From JAJTFW01 sp031411335 (GTDB lineage Bacteria > Bacteroidota > Bacteroidia > AKYH767-A > OLB10), in NCBI GenBank assembly GCA_031411335.1, contig JANOAX010000156.1, forward strand, positions 1 through 15,200: DNA of 15,200 nt, in the 5' to 3' direction. Position numbers and translations under genes: made by a program. The notes under the pieces are model-generated. The model saw nothing but the letters and a program-made list of their open reading frames with translations, did not search any database and was not told the DNA's origin. Positions 14,387 to 15,200 of this stretch are shown here, one piece after another; positions within the stretch are counted from its first letter, which is position 1; each line of letters opens with the position of its first letter.

Positions 14387-15200
14387 TCAGACAACATGAT
14401 TTATAATTTTTGATGCATTCCATCGCAGCATAAAAAATGCGATCATAGCAACAAATGCAGTAATTGAAAAAACCAGTTGGGGACCGCCCATCGCCCACAA
14501 TCCTCCTGTCCACGCTCCTGCGAAAAGCACACCCAAACTATTTACACTCGAATAAAAACCGATGGCTTGTCCACGTTCATGCGATGGTACTATGGTAGAA
14601 ATAACTGCCTTTGCAACCGATTCTAAGCAGGAGATGGATAGAGCATAAACAGCAAACAAAACTGTAAATGCTGCTAAGGAATTCATCCATGCCATTCCTG
14701 TATAACAAACAGCAAATAGAAAAACACCAAATAACATTACCTTAATTTTTCCAAATCGATCTGCCAAAACACCAATGGGCAATGCCAATAATGCATACAG
14801 TAAATTGTATAAGATGTAAACTGCAATCATGGCGGTGTCGGAAAATCCAGCTTCTTTTAATGCCATCAACAAAAACACATCGGGACTATTTACCAATGCA
14901 AACAACATCAATGGAAATAAAAATTTCCTGAAGCTCTGATGACTCGTTTTCCAATAGTTGAAATAAGAAAAAAATCCAACATGCGTTTTAGATTTCACTT
15001 CCGCACTTACTTTTTTCTCTTTCAAACGCAAAGTCAATAGCAAGCTAATTACGGCTGGAATAAATGCTATGGTGAACAAAGTTGAATAATCGCCAGGAAT
15101 CCACCAAAGCCACAATAACGCTATGGTTGGTCCAATTGCAGCACCGTGTGTATCGAGTCCGCTATTAAAACCAAACACGGCTGCTCTCGTATCTGGGCTT
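14387..15200 (-). CDS. MFS transporter, C-terminal part (5' end beyond the window)
   Basis: This is the C-terminal part, about 270 residues, of a major facilitator superfamily membrane transporter; the frame stays open to the right edge, so the N-terminus is missing. A GTG at 15176-15178 is not the start: codons upstream read S-P-D-T-R-A-A-V-F-G-F-N-S, continuing the typical MFS loop R-x-x-A-F-G and D-T-x-G-A-x-x-G-P, which marks the helix 4-5 region. From there about eight further hydrophobic segments can be counted. A central cytosolic loop (L-R-L-K-E-K-K-V-S-A-E-V-K) precedes the second six-helix half, which has the G-x-L-A-D-R-F-G-K signature of the loop between its second and third helices. 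The substrate cannot be told. The gene converges on ribE with 4 bp between stops. Confidence 0.88.
   Translation of the reverse strand, partial: SPDTRAAVFGFNSGLDTHGAAIGPTIALLWLWWIPGDYSTLFTIAFIPAVISLLLTLRLKEKKVSAEVKSKTHVGFFSYFNYWKTSHQSFRKFLFPLMLFALVNSPDVFLLMALKEAGFSDTAMIAVYILYNLLYALLALPIGVLADRFGKIKVMLFGVFLFAVCYTGMAWMNSLAAFTVLFAVYALSISCLESVAKAVISTIVPSHERGQAIGFYSSVNSLGVLFAGAWTGGLWAMGGPQLVFSITAFVAMIAFFMLRWNASKIINHVV

Noticed and set aside
15176..15178. GTG as the start of the MFS gene
   Set aside because: The frame continues upstream to the window edge with sequence typical of an MFS loop, so the gene is simply cut off.

Overview
The window looks like a chromosomal segment of a low-GC member of the Bacteroidota, probably from the Chitinophagales/Sphingobacteriales side rather than an enteric Bacteroides; the lineage below phylum is a guess. 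The evidence is AT-rich spacers, almost no Shine-Dalgarno sequences before clear genes, several promoters of the Bacteroidota type (TTG or TTTG near -33, TAnnTTTG near -7), Bacteroidota-style proteins (short-tailed lipobox lipoprotein, secreted cyclophilin, S41 protease with a long tail, PheS with a four-cysteine insertion), and several families of short intergenic repeats of a kind I recall from this phylum.

Layout. Positions 110-2460 (minus strand) hold cvpA, pgk and a small lipoprotein. Positions 2587-4465 (plus) hold a secreted peptidyl-prolyl isomerase and pheS, separated by a 161-bp inverted-repeat element that also encodes the end of the isomerase gene. A 454-bp repeat-filled gap separates the convergent pheS and an S41 protease (minus, 4920-6611). 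The protease is divergent from an AI-2E-family membrane protein (plus, 6648-7667), which ends in an octamer tandem repeat. Positions 7986-10137 (minus) hold an ECF-type sigma factor, a MerR regulator with a cobalamin-binding-like domain (CarH/LitR type) and a small conserved-looking unknown. Positions 10177-13457 (plus) hold an unknown exported, probable outer-membrane beta-barrel protein, a TIGR01777-type epimerase-like protein and a class I photolyase whose start overlaps the epimerase stop. After the photolyase come four tandem 45-bp hairpin-forming repeats, then ribE (riboflavin synthase). An MFS transporter on the minus strand converges on ribE and runs off the right edge.

How it fits together. 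The left half is housekeeping: glycolysis, protein folding, tRNA charging and proteolysis. The right half reads as a probable light/photodamage-response neighbourhood: a B12-type MerR candidate photoregulator, a sigma factor, a photolyase and the last enzyme of flavin synthesis, which ultimately supplies the photolyase cofactor. Carotenoid genes, often found in such clusters, are absent here, and two unrecognised proteins occupy the middle. The joint regulation is inference. The most unusual sequence-level signal is that five repeat loci of four unrelated families all lie directly downstream of gene 3' ends, and two of them overlap stop codons.
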